54,884 nucleotides of DNA from Prevotella sp. CAG:1031 (lineage in GTDB: Bacteria > Bacteroidota > Bacteroidia > Bacteroidales > Muribaculaceae), in the NCBI GenBank assembly GCA_000431215.1, contig HF985598.1:11536-66419 (forward strand). Direction: 5' to 3'. Shown one piece after another: positions 23,405-32,213 of the stretch. Each line of letters begins with the position of its first letter. Position 1 is the stretch's first letter. A program made the position numbers and the translations under genes. The notes below the pieces were generated by a model. That model saw only the letters and a program-made list of their open reading frames with translations. It did not search any database and was not told where the DNA came from.

Positions 23405-23435
23405 TTTGCCGTCAGGATTATAATTCATAGCTTTG
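23405..23435 (+). promoter_or_regulatory. Promoter of the TPR-TIR operon (-33 TTTG, -7 TAGCTTTG)
   Basis: TTTG at 23405-23408 and TAGCTTTG at 23428-23435 are 19 bases apart, the canonical Bacteroidetes spacing. The start codon at 23461 gives a leader of about 19 bases. Confidence 0.75.
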
Positions 23436-23460
23436 CACTTACCACTAACAGAAAGCTACC

Positions 23461-26100
23461 ATGAAAAACATCATCATCACTACAATTCTGATTCTATCGG
23501 CACTTGCCGCCGGCGCCAGGACAGTGCAGACGGGCGTTGTCCGTGAATATAAAGGGAAAGCGAAGAAGACGGCATTGGCCGGTGTCGAGCTGCAGGTCTA
23601 CCCGGCCCAGAGCACAGCATCTGACCGCAACGGAAATTTCCGGCTCGAGTTCCTGACGCTGAAACCCGGAGAAAGAATCAACGTGCGCCGAATCGAGAAG
23701 GAAGGCTACGAGATCTTCAACAAGGACGCCCTTGAGCAGTGGAACCTCAACCCGACGGCATCTTTCATGATTGTCATGTGTCGCTCGAATATGTTCAAAC
23801 AGCTAAAAGACACGTATTATAAGAACTCGGGCGAACGCTACGCCCGACAGTATCGAAAGGCCCAGGACGAGCTGAAACGTCTTAAAGACCAGAACAAGAT
23901 TCAGCAGAAAGAATATATCGAACGCCTCGAACAGCTCGAGCAGGAATACGGACGTCAGCTCGAGAACCTCGACAACTACGTCGACCGGTTCGCCCGAATC
24001 GATCTGTCGGAGATCTTGCCCGTCGAGCAGGAGATAATCGAGCTCGTTCAGGTCGGAAAGATCGACGAGGCCATCGCGAAATATGAAGAGCTCAACGCCA
24101 AAGAGAAACTGCTCGACGGCATCAGCAAGCGCAAGGAGGTCGGTGAAGCCATCTCAACCCTCACAGAAGTTGACCGCAACCTCGCCGCCGACAACGATAC
24201 TCTCTACGCCGTAGTAGAACGCCAGATCCAGACACTTCAGCTCGGAGGCGCCGATAACAACGTGAAAATCAGGCAGCTCTACTGCGACATCGCCGACGCC
24301 GACACCACCAACATCGGCTGGCTCATCGACACCGGGAACTTCCTCTACGAGTATGCAGCCGACCATCAGGCCGCTTTAGGATATTTCCACAAGGCACTGG
24401 CGAGCGCCGAGGCACAGCATGGCCCTCGGAGCGAAGAGACATCGAAAGTGATGAACAATCTTGGCGTTGTATACAACAACCTCGGCGAGTTCAGCAAGGC
24501 TCTCGACTATCTTCAGCGGGCACTCGACATACGCCTCGCTGTTCTCGGCGAAGAAAACAACCTGACAGCAACAACCTATCAGAATCTCGGCAACGCATAT
24601 CTTGACGCGGGCGACACAGCCAAGGCTATGGAATATTTCCATAAAGCGCTCGACATCAATCTAAAAGTGCTCGATCCCGACGCGCCTGAAATTGCGATCA
24701 GCTATAACGATATCGGCAACGCATGGTGTGGGCTGGGCGACTATGCAAAAGGACTCGAATATTTCGAGAATGCGCTTGAAATTCAGAAGAAAAATTATGG
24801 CGACGGGCATCTACACGTTGCTGCGACCATCAATAATATCGGTTATCTGCAGAGCATACTGGGCAACTATCAGGACGCGCTTGAGTGCCATCAGAAAGCT
24901 CTTTCCATCCAGGAAAAGATTGTCGGTCCTGACCATCCTGACATAGCCATATCGAACAACAACATCGGTTCGGCATATTACCACATCGGCGACCTCGCCA
25001 AAGCCCGTGATTATTTCAGCAAGGCACTCGACATCAGGATAAAAGCTTTTGGAGAACGGCATCCCTCAGTCGGGGAGTCATACAACAATGTCGGACTTAC
25101 GCTGACCGATATGGGCGACTTCGAATCAGCACGTAAATATCTCGAGAAAGGGCTGGAAATCAAAGAGGCTGTCTATGACGGAGACAACGAGGCCATAGCA
25201 ATATCATATATAAACCTCGCCGAGCTTTATTCTGACCTCGGCAATTTCAGAAAAGCCCTCGAATATCATCGGAAAGTACTGGAAATCAACGAGCGGATAT
25301 TCGGCCCCGAACATCCGCAGGTAGCCCTATCTTATCACAATATCGGCACAGCCTACAGTGACCTCGGCGAATCGCAGAATGCACTCGAATATCTCCAGAA
25401 AGCGCTCGATATAAGAATAAAGATCCTCGGGGCCGACCATCCTTACGTAGCCTCGGGCTACAACAATATCGGCACGGTCTACAATGATCTCGGCGACTAC
25501 GACAAGGCGCTGGAATATTTCCACAAGTCCATTGAAACCGGCCGCAGAACTTTCGATGAGGATAACATTGACTTCGCCCAGACGTATAACAACATCGGCG
25601 TGGCTCTGACCAAACAGGGAAAAGATGCCGAGGCTCTCGAATATAAGCGCAAGGCACTTGCCATCAGAGAAAAAATCTTAGGTGCTGACCATCCCGGCTC
25701 CCGCGCATCATATTTCTCGATAGCGCTCTCGCTGATAAAACTCGCCGCAGCCGACCCGGCTTATCAGGCGCAACTCGACGAGTTTATGACCGACAAGGTG
25801 TGGACTATGGCCGTGGCTGCCGCCGACGGCGCGGCAGCCTCCAAAGGCCTGACTGGCGAATATGTGGTCTTTGCGCTTAACGACTGGCGATTCGGCGACC
25901 ACGATTTCTACGGGGCTGCCATGGGATCGGTGGGCAAGCCGAAAGAATTCGCAATGTATCGCGATGGTAATACCGAGGCTTACCGTTTCGACGACGACCG
26001 CCTCGGCTTGGAAATGCTTCTCATAAAGGTGACGCCCGAAGAGAAAGCGCGGCTCAAACGCGCCTTCGAAGAATGGCAGAAAAATAATTCCGTCAAATGA
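23461..26100 (+). CDS. Exported tetratricopeptide (kinesin-light-chain type) repeat protein
   Basis: An 879-residue protein with signal peptide (MKNIIITTILILSALAAGAR). Residues about 25-100 resemble a carboxypeptidase-regulatory-like beta domain (ALAGVELQVYPAQSTASDRN, GNFRLEFLTL). Residues about 105-180 form a charged coiled coil (QDELKRLKDQNKIQQKEYIE). From about 290 to 715 come some eleven 42-residue repeats of the kinesin-light-chain type, each with a SYNNIGxxYxxLGDYxKALE pattern and a KALDIRxKxLGxDHP turn. The last 100 residues are a separate domain of unknown type. The protein should sit in the periplasm as a scaffold or sensor. Its stop overlaps the start of the TIR gene by 4 bp, so the two are coupled. 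Confidence 0.88.
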   Translation: MKNIIITTILILSALAAGARTVQTGVVREYKGKAKKTALAGVELQVYPAQSTASDRNGNFRLEFLTLKPGERINVRRIEKEGYEIFNKDALEQWNLNPTASFMIVMCRSNMFKQLKDTYYKNSGERYARQYRKAQDELKRLKDQNKIQQKEYIERLEQLEQEYGRQLENLDNYVDRFARIDLSEILPVEQEIIELVQVGKIDEAIAKYEELNAKEKLLDGISKRKEVGEAISTLTEVDRNLAADNDTLYAVVERQIQTLQLGGADNNVKIRQLYCDIADADTTNIGWLIDTGNFLYEYAADHQAALGYFHKALASAEAQHGPRSEETSKVMNNLGVVYNNLGEFSKALDYLQRALDIRLAVLGEENNLTATTYQNLGNAYLDAGDTAKAMEYFHKALDINLKVLDPDAPEIAISYNDIGNAWCGLGDYAKGLEYFENALEIQKKNYGDGHLHVAATINNIGYLQSILGNYQDALECHQKALSIQEKIVGPDHPDIAISNNNIGSAYYHIGDLAKARDYFSKALDIRIKAFGERHPSVGESYNNVGLTLTDMGDFESARKYLEKGLEIKEAVYDGDNEAIAISYINLAELYSDLGNFRKALEYHRKVLEINERIFGPEHPQVALSYHNIGTAYSDLGESQNALEYLQKALDIRIKILGADHPYVASGYNNIGTVYNDLGDYDKALEYFHKSIETGRRTFDEDNIDFAQTYNNIGVALTKQGKDAEALEYKRKALAIREKILGADHPGSRASYFSIALSLIKLAAADPAYQAQLDEFMTDKVWTMAVAAADGAAASKGLTGEYVVFALNDWRFGDHDFYGAAMGSVGKPKEFAMYRDGNTEAYRFDDDRLGLEMLLIKVTPEEKARLKRAFEEWQKNNSVK

Positions 26101-27206
26101 AAGAAGTGAATCAGCCCTACAGCCTCTATGCGTTCATAAGCTACAGCCACCGCGACATGGCGGTAGCGAAATGGCTTCAGAAACGGCTTGAGCGGTTCAG
26201 ACTGCCAACCGAAATCCACAACGATATCGAAGAAGGCAGCAAATACCTTCGGCCCATATTCCGGGATCAGTCCGACCTCAACACCGGCATCCTCGGCGAC
26301 GAACTGCGCCATAATCTTTTGCGCAGCAAGTTCCTAATACTTATATGCTCGCAGTCGTCATCTCGTTCGGAATGGGTCAGTGCCGAGGCGCGCACTTTCG
26401 TCGAGGCAGGGCGGCTCGACAGGATAATTCCGGTTTTCATACCCGACGGAACGACACCCGAGCCTGAGCTTTTCCCTGCCTTCCTGCGCGATTATTTCCG
26501 CGACCACCCCGACCGTGAGCTGCTCGGCATCGACATGAACCGCCGTGGCCGCGAGAAAGCTCTGATCCGCATTGTGTCGCGGATGCTCGGGGTATCGTTC
26601 GACTCGCTCTGGAAGCGCCACCAACGGCGCAGACGCGCGCTGGCAGCAGCCGGAACGGCCTCGGTCACCGCTATCCTCGCCGCCGCATATCTCTTCGCCG
26701 TGCCGGTCGAGGTCAATGTCACGGTAAAGCTTCAGAAATCCGACTTACCTCCGGGAGGCGCCATAACGCTTCGCGTCGACGGCGGGGAATACTCGGTCAG
26801 GGCCGGCAGCAAGCAGACCGACAGAATAACCATAGCCGGACATAAGAGATTCTCGCGGGTGCATATCGAAGCCGAATCGGAATTCTTCAATCCGGTCGAC
26901 GCCATGATACCCACCGGTTTCGGCCTGCGCCGCGACATTGTCATCGACATGAAGCGCGACAATTCTTTCGCAACCTTCGCCGGAACCGTCACCGACTCTG
27001 ACCTGAATCCGCTCGAAGGAGTGACAGTCTCAGTCGCGGGTCATCGGACCGTGACCGGCGCCGACGGCAGTTTCTCGATAACTCTGCCGTTGGCCGAGCA
27101 ACGCGCCGTGCTCCCTATCACCCTCACCAAGCCCGGCTACCGAACTGCCGAACGCCCCGACGAATCGCCCGGCAACTCCCTCCGCTTCATCCTCCACCGA
27201 CAATAG
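26097..27206 (+). CDS. TIR-domain protein with membrane anchor and periplasmic C-terminal beta domain
   Basis: A 369-residue protein. Residues about 8-150 are a TIR domain: YSLYAFISYSHRDMAVAKWL opens it (box 1), LILICSQSSSRSEWVSAEAR follows the third strand. In SEWVSAE, W93 and E97 match the W-V-x-x-E spacing of the catalytic Glu of SARM1-type NADases, so NAD cleavage is possible. A basic stretch RHQRRRR then precedes a hydrophobic helix (about 184-204), which by the positive-inside rule puts the rest outside. Residues about 297-365 form a carboxypeptidase-regulatory-like beta sandwich (FAGTVTDSDLNPLEGVTVSV). The TIR would be cytosolic and the tail periplasmic, like the partner TPR protein. 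Defence or signalling is inferred. Confidence 0.85.
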   Translation: MKEVNQPYSLYAFISYSHRDMAVAKWLQKRLERFRLPTEIHNDIEEGSKYLRPIFRDQSDLNTGILGDELRHNLLRSKFLILICSQSSSRSEWVSAEARTFVEAGRLDRIIPVFIPDGTTPEPELFPAFLRDYFRDHPDRELLGIDMNRRGREKALIRIVSRMLGVSFDSLWKRHQRRRRALAAAGTASVTAILAAAYLFAVPVEVNVTVKLQKSDLPPGGAITLRVDGGEYSVRAGSKQTDRITIAGHKRFSRVHIEAESEFFNPVDAMIPTGFGLRRDIVIDMKRDNSFATFAGTVTDSDLNPLEGVTVSVAGHRTVTGADGSFSITLPLAEQRAVLPITLTKPGYRTAERPDESPGNSLRFILHRQ

Positions 27207-27208
27207 AT

Positions 27209-27250
27209 AAATCCCGGTTAATCGGGATTTAGCAGGATTAACCGGGATTT
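27209..27250. terminator. Long hairpin between convergent TIR and ackA genes
   Basis: Perfect 14-base arms at 27209-27222 and 27237-27250 are separated by 14 bases. The sequence CCCGGTTAATCGGG inside also pairs with itself. T-rich tracts lie on both sides, so it can end transcription from either strand. Confidence 0.7.
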
Positions 27251-27269
27251 AACAGGGTATCTTTCAGGA

Positions 27270-28475
27270 TCAGAGGGCGGAGACGATATCGGCGGTGTCG
27301 CGGGCGATCATGAGCTCTTCGTCGGTGGGGATGACGACGACTTTCACGCGCGAATCTTTCGTCGAGATGAGAGCTTCACGGCCGCGGAGCGTGTCGTTGA
27401 CACTCTTGTCGATCTCAACGCCCATGAAGGCGAGCGGACGGCACACATCCTCGCGCAGTCCGGTCTGGTTCTCGCCTACTCCGCCTGTAAAGACGATGAC
27501 ATCGAGCCCACCCATCTCTGCGGCGTATGCGCCGATATATTTGACAATGCGCAGCTCGTCCATCGCCAGAGCGAGAGTAGCGCGCTCGTCGCCTGCCTCG
27601 ACGGCAGCCTCGATTTCGCGCATATCATTGCTCAGACCGCTGATTCCGAGCACACCGCTCTCCTTGTTGACGATACGCATAAGATCGTCAGCCGAGAGGT
27701 TATGGCGCTTCATGAGGAATATGAGGGCACCGGCGTCGACATCGCCGCAGCGTGTTCCCATCATGAGACCTTCAGTTGGGGTGAGGCCCATGGATGTGTC
27801 GACACTCTTGCCGCCGTCGACAGCGGCTATCGAGGCGCCGTTGCCGATATGGCAGGTGACCATCTTTAGCTTCTCGATCGGCAGTCCGAGGAATTCGGCG
27901 GCGCGGGCCGAGACGTAGCGGTGGCTGGTTCCGTGGAAACCATATCGGCGTACATCGTCCTCTTCGTAATATTTGTAGGGCAGAGGATAGAGATATGCCT
28001 CGGGGCGCATGGTCTGGTGGAAAGCGGTGTCGAACACTCCGACCTGAGGCACGTCGGGCATGAGCTCGTCGATAGCCTCGATGCCGGTCATGTTGGCAGG
28101 ATTGTGGAGCGGAGCGATCGGATAGCACTCGCGTATTTTCTCGCGCACTTCGGGGGTTATCAGCACACTCTTGTTGAACTTCTCGCCGCCATGGACAACG
28201 CGGTGTCCGACAGCTTCGATCTCGTCGTAGCTTTTGATACAGCCCTCGACAGGATCGGTCAGAATATTCAGGATGGCCTTGATAGCCTCTACGTGGCCGG
28301 CGCCGGCACCGAGCTCTACGATGGCCTTCGAGCCGTCGTGGCGCTTATATTTCAGAAAAGCGTCGTCGAGACCGAGTTTCTCGGCTCCGCCCTCGGCGAG
28401 AGCTTCGCCGCTGACGCTGTCGATGAGCTTGTATTTGACCGAGCTTGAACCGCTGTTTAAAACAAGAATCTTCAT
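27270..28475 (-). CDS. ackA: Acetate kinase
   Basis: A 401-residue enzyme that converts acetyl phosphate and ADP to acetate and ATP, the energy-yielding end of acetate fermentation. Signatures: ILVLNSGSSSVKYKLID (phosphate-1 motif), VGHRVVHGGEKFNKSVLIT, FDTAFHQTMRPEAYLYPLPY, HIGNGASIAAVDGGKSVDTS and the closing VVVIPTDEELMIARDT. Length is normal. The pta gene lies just upstream with an 18-bp gap; the order pta-ackA on one strand is the usual operon. Confidence 0.97.
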   Translation of the reverse strand: MKILVLNSGSSSVKYKLIDSVSGEALAEGGAEKLGLDDAFLKYKRHDGSKAIVELGAGAGHVEAIKAILNILTDPVEGCIKSYDEIEAVGHRVVHGGEKFNKSVLITPEVREKIRECYPIAPLHNPANMTGIEAIDELMPDVPQVGVFDTAFHQTMRPEAYLYPLPYKYYEEDDVRRYGFHGTSHRYVSARAAEFLGLPIEKLKMVTCHIGNGASIAAVDGGKSVDTSMGLTPTEGLMMGTRCGDVDAGALIFLMKRHNLSADDLMRIVNKESGVLGISGLSNDMREIEAAVEAGDERATLALAMDELRIVKYIGAYAAEMGGLDVIVFTGGVGENQTGLREDVCRPLAFMGVEIDKSVNDTLRGREALISTKDSRVKVVVIPTDEELMIARDTADIVSAL

Positions 28476-28493
28476 GATCGATAAGGTTAATTG

Positions 28494-29516
28494 TCAGGCT
28501 TTGGCGGCTTCTTTGGCGCCGATAGCCTGATTACAGGTTATGATGACTGTTTTGTAGATGTCTTCGGGGAAGCAGCCGCGCGAAAGATCGTTGACGGGAG
28601 CGGCGAGACCCTGAAGCACGGGGCCTACGGCCTGCACTCCGCCGAGACGCTGCACGAGCTTATAGGCGATATTGCCGACCTCGAGACTCGGGAACACCAG
28701 AACATTGGCGCGGCCGTTGAGATTCGACTGAGGCGCCTTGTGGTTGGCCACGTCGGGAACGATGGCGGCATCGGCCTGCAGTTCACCGTCGAGAATGAGC
28801 GACGGATCGAGTTCGTGAGCCAGTTCGGTGGCGCGGATAACCTTGTCGATCCGCTCGCCTGAAGCGCTCCCCTTTGTCGAATAGCTCAGAAGGGCGACTT
28901 TCGGATTGATTCCGGCTATATCGCGGGCTGTCTTTGCCGACGCCAGAGCAATCTGGGCAAGTTCTTCGGCTGTAGGATCGGGAACAACGGCACAATCGGC
29001 GAAAATCATCAGTCCGTCGGTGCCGAATTTCTTATCGGGCGGAAGCACCATCACGAACGCGCCGCTGACAACAGAGATTCCGGGGGATGTCTTGATAACC
29101 TGGAAAGCTGCGCGGAGCACGTTGCCGGTCGTGTTCATCGCGCCGGCCACCATGCCGTCGGCGTCGCCGGCCTTTATCATCAGGCAACCCAGATAAAGAG
29201 CGTTGGCGGCGGTGAGGCGCGACTGCTCTGGCGTCATGCCTTTCTTTTTTCGCAGCTCGTAGAGCAGCGGGGCATATCTGTCGATAACCTCTTCGCTGGA
29301 GGGGTCGACAATGTTGGCGTTGGCGATATTGGGGAGGTGCATTTCGTCAGCGAGGTCGTGGATAGTGGCGGGATCGCCTATGAGAGTGACATCGGCGATG
29401 CCGTCTGCGATAATGCGGTCGGCAGCCGTCAAAGTGCGCGGCTCGTATCCTTCGGCGAGCACAATGCGCTGGCGCGACGCTACAGCACGCGCCTTAAGTC
29501 GGTCAAAAAGGCCCAT
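28494..29516 (-). CDS. pta: Phosphate acetyltransferase
   Basis: A 340-residue short-form enzyme making acetyl phosphate from acetyl-CoA. It contains QRIVLAEGYEPRTLTAADRI, KAGDADGMVAGAMNTTGNVL, the substrate loop STKGSASGERIDKVIRATEL and the closing LVFPSLEVGNIAYKLVQRLG. There is no N-terminal regulatory DRTGG region, as expected for the 320-340-residue class. Operon with ackA. It also supplies the acetyltransferase activity that is absent from the short malic enzyme at 44220. Confidence 0.97.
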   Translation of the reverse strand: MGLFDRLKARAVASRQRIVLAEGYEPRTLTAADRIIADGIADVTLIGDPATIHDLADEMHLPNIANANIVDPSSEEVIDRYAPLLYELRKKKGMTPEQSRLTAANALYLGCLMIKAGDADGMVAGAMNTTGNVLRAAFQVIKTSPGISVVSGAFVMVLPPDKKFGTDGLMIFADCAVVPDPTAEELAQIALASAKTARDIAGINPKVALLSYSTKGSASGERIDKVIRATELAHELDPSLILDGELQADAAIVPDVANHKAPQSNLNGRANVLVFPSLEVGNIAYKLVQRLGGVQAVGPVLQGLAAPVNDLSRGCFPEDIYKTVIITCNQAIGAKEAAKA

Positions 29517-29555
29517 AGCTTTGTGAATTTAGATTGGCATTGTTAATTCGTTGCG

Positions 29556-29603
29556 CAAAATTACTCATTTCCGCCCAAAGTTGCGCCAAAATCGCTAACT
29601 TTG
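29556..29603. promoter_or_regulatory. Divergent promoters of pta (-) and patatin gene (+)
   Basis: On the minus strand, TAATTTTG at 29556-29563 faces pta, with a CAAA (TTTG in reverse) about 23 bases away near 29587. On the plus strand TAACTTTG at 29596-29603 faces the phospholipase gene. The two boxes lie within 48 bases, so the two polymerases would compete. Confidence 0.6.
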
Positions 29604-29633
29604 CAGGCAGAAACTTTGAAACCCAGGCGGCGA

Positions 29634-30461
29634 GTGTTTAATTTTCTGAACAAAAAGCCATATCGTATCGGCGTTGCTTTCAGCGGAGGCGGCGCCAGAG
29701 GCTTCGCCCACGCCGGCGCAATGAAAGCTCTGACAGAACTGGGCATAAAGCCCGACATCGTCGCCGGCGTCAGCGCCGGCTCGGTAGTGGCCGTCCTGAC
29801 CGCCGGAGGAATGGCGCCCGAGAAAATCGTCGAGCTTTTCGCCGGGCTTAAATTCTCAGACCTGACGAGCCTCTGCGTTCCTAAAAACGGCTTTTTCGAA
29901 ATGGACGGATTCAAGCGCCTGATTGCCGCCCACGTCCCGGCAAAGCGACTCGAAGACCTTCCGCTGAAGACTGTTGTCTGCGCCACCGACATCGACAACG
30001 GCTGTCCCCACGCCTTCGAAACGGGCGATATTGCCGAAGTTGTCGCCGCCTCATGCTCGATACCTATAATATTCAGGCCCGCGAAGATCGACGGAATCAG
30101 ATATATCGATGGCGGAGTGCTCCACAATCTTCCCGCATGGGCTATCCGCGAGCGCTGCAAATATCTGATCGGGCTGAATTGCAGCCCACTGCCGAAGCGG
30201 CGCTATAAAGACACGCTGCTCGACATGGCCCACGCCAGTTACAATATGGCCGTCAAGTCGAACATCAATCAGGATCTGGCCCTCTGCGACATTGCCATCG
30301 ACATGGCTCAGGTCGCTGAATATAAAGTTTTCAATCTTAAGGAAATCACCAAAGTGTTCCGTCAGGGCTACAACGCCGCAATGTCGACGATGATGGCCGC
30401 AGGCTTCGCGCCGCACAAGGGTGGCGACATTTCCTCACCGACCGCATCATCCAAGAAATGA
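29634..30461 (+). CDS. Patatin-like phospholipase
   Basis: A lipid hydrolase with the Ser-Asp dyad of patatins. IGVAFSGGGARGFAHAGAMK carries the oxyanion glycine loop, GVSAGSVVAVL the catalytic Ser (GxSxG), and YIDGGVLHNLPAWAIRERCK the Asp (DGG). It also has MAPEKIVELFAGLKF and VVCATDIDNGCPHAFETGD. No signal peptide, so cytoplasmic or membrane-associated. A TTG at 29601 lies within the -7 box (29596-29603) and cannot be translated; the GTG at 29634 gives MFNFLNKKPYRIGVAFSGGG and is preferred. A TTG at 29616 remains possible. It overlaps the amylase gene by 4 bp. Confidence 0.9.
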   Translation: MFNFLNKKPYRIGVAFSGGGARGFAHAGAMKALTELGIKPDIVAGVSAGSVVAVLTAGGMAPEKIVELFAGLKFSDLTSLCVPKNGFFEMDGFKRLIAAHVPAKRLEDLPLKTVVCATDIDNGCPHAFETGDIAEVVAASCSIPIIFRPAKIDGIRYIDGGVLHNLPAWAIRERCKYLIGLNCSPLPKRRYKDTLLDMAHASYNMAVKSNINQDLALCDIAIDMAQVAEYKVFNLKEITKVFRQGYNAAMSTMMAAGFAPHKGGDISSPTASSKK

Positions 30462-32188
30462 AACCGATAATCTATCAGCTTCTGCCACGCCTGTTCACCA
30501 ACGCGAACACCGCCAATATTCCCGGCGGCGACATAGATCAGAACGGCTCGGGCAAATTCAACGACATCGACGACAAAATCATCGCCTCGTTAAAAGACCT
30601 CGGAATAACCCATATATGGCTGACCGGCATCATTGAGCACGCTACCGCCACCGACTACAGTGCCCACGGCATCGCGCCCGACAATCCCCACATCGTCAAG
30701 GGAAAAGCCGGCTCGCCCTACGCCATTAAAGACTATTACGACGTCGATCCCGATCTGGCCGTCGACATCGACCGCCGCATGGAGGAATTCGACGCACTCT
30801 GCGACCGGATCCATGCCGCCGGGCTGAAAGTGGTCATCGACTTTGTGCCGAACCACGTTGCCCGGCAATACCACAGCGACCGGCTTCCCGCCGGAGCCGA
30901 AAACCTCGGCTCACGCGACAACAGCGACCTTTTCTTCGGACGCGACAACAACTTCTACTATATACCCCGGCAGCTGTTCTCGCCCAATATCGACCTCGGC
31001 GAAGGGCCCGGGGCCTACGTGGAGTTTCCCGCCAAAGCATCAGGCAACGACTGCTTCAACGCCTTCCCGGGGCCCAACGACTGGTATGAGACCGTAAAAC
31101 TCAACTACGGCGTCGACTACGGCGACGGCTCGCGCCACTTCGACCCCATTCCCGACACCTGGATGAAGATGCTGGCCATAATGCGTTTCTGGGCCGCCCG
31201 GAAAATCGACGGGCTTCGCTGCGACATGGCCTTCATGGTTCCGCGCGAGTTCTGGATGTGGGCCATTCCTCAGGTGAAAGCCATCAATCCCGAACTGATA
31301 TTCATAGCCGAGATCTACGACGTAGCCCTCTACCGCGACTTCATCGCCAACCTCGGCTTCGACTATCTCTACGATAAAGTCAACCTCTACGACACCCTGC
31401 GCGGAATAATGTGCAGCAACGTCAGCGCCGCGCGCCTGACAAGCACCTGGCAGACCGTCGACGGAATCCAGGCCCACATGCTCAACTTCCTCGAGAACCA
31501 CGACGAACAGCGCTTCGGCTCGCCGCAGTATGCCGGCAATCCGGCTCTGGTGCTCCCCTCGCTCGTCGCCTCGTCGATGATGTCGACAGGCCCGATGATG
31601 ATCTACATGGGGCAGGAACTCGGCGAGCAGGCCCTCGAGAGCGAAGGATTCAGCGGAGCCGACGGACGCACAACCATCTTCGACTACTGGAGTCTGTCGA
31701 CATTGCGCCGCTGGCTCGCCGACGTCGGGGGACAGACCTCGCTGACCGCGCGCGAGCAGTGGCTGCGCCGCCTCTACCGGACGGTTCTGCGCGCATGCAA
31801 CGAAGAAACAGCCCTGAGCGAAGGCTCGTTCTTCGACCTCATGTATGTCAACTACGACAACCCAACGGTCAATCCCCACCGCCATTACCTATTCCTGCGC
31901 TGTCAGGGACGCGAAGTGATCGTCGCAGCCCTGAACTTCGGGGCCGAAAAGGCATCCATGAGCATCAACATTCCGCAGCACGCCCTCGACATCCTCGGAA
32001 TTCAGGCGGCCGTCAATGCCCGCGCCACCGAGCTTCTCAGCGGCGCTGCCGGTGTGAAGACCTTCAGCTCGAAAGTTCCTTTCGAAACCGAAGTCGAGCC
32101 GTTCGGAGCCGTGGCGTGGAAACTGACAACGCGCCGCCGACCCGCCGCGCGCGCCACCGACAACCTGAAAAACCAAAACAAACAATAA
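30458..32188 (+). CDS. GH13 alpha-amylase-family enzyme
   Basis: A 576-residue TIM-barrel glycosidase or transglycosidase. Motifs: IIYQLLPRLF at the N-terminus, GLKVVIDFVPNHVARQY (region I), DGLRCDMAFMVP (region II, nucleophile Asp near 256), ELIFIAEIYDVALYR (region III, acid Glu near 285), and LNFLENHDEQRFGSPQYAGN (region IV, Asp near 348). No signal peptide is seen, so it is intracellular and likely acts on imported malto-oligosaccharides. The last 80 residues form a small beta domain. The tail NLKNQNKQ is polar. Substrate subtype cannot be set from motifs alone. The overlap with the lipase gene is probably positional, not functional. Confidence 0.9.
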   Translation: MKPIIYQLLPRLFTNANTANIPGGDIDQNGSGKFNDIDDKIIASLKDLGITHIWLTGIIEHATATDYSAHGIAPDNPHIVKGKAGSPYAIKDYYDVDPDLAVDIDRRMEEFDALCDRIHAAGLKVVIDFVPNHVARQYHSDRLPAGAENLGSRDNSDLFFGRDNNFYYIPRQLFSPNIDLGEGPGAYVEFPAKASGNDCFNAFPGPNDWYETVKLNYGVDYGDGSRHFDPIPDTWMKMLAIMRFWAARKIDGLRCDMAFMVPREFWMWAIPQVKAINPELIFIAEIYDVALYRDFIANLGFDYLYDKVNLYDTLRGIMCSNVSAARLTSTWQTVDGIQAHMLNFLENHDEQRFGSPQYAGNPALVLPSLVASSMMSTGPMMIYMGQELGEQALESEGFSGADGRTTIFDYWSLSTLRRWLADVGGQTSLTAREQWLRRLYRTVLRACNEETALSEGSFFDLMYVNYDNPTVNPHRHYLFLRCQGREVIVAALNFGAEKASMSINIPQHALDILGIQAAVNARATELLSGAAGVKTFSSKVPFETEVEPFGAVAWKLTTRRRPAARATDNLKNQNKQ

Positions 32189-32213
32189 CCCAATCTTATC
32201 AACGCCCAACAAT

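Noticed and set aside
29601..29633. TTG start at 29601 for the patatin gene
   Set aside because: It lies inside the TAACTTTG -7 box, upstream of the expected transcription start.
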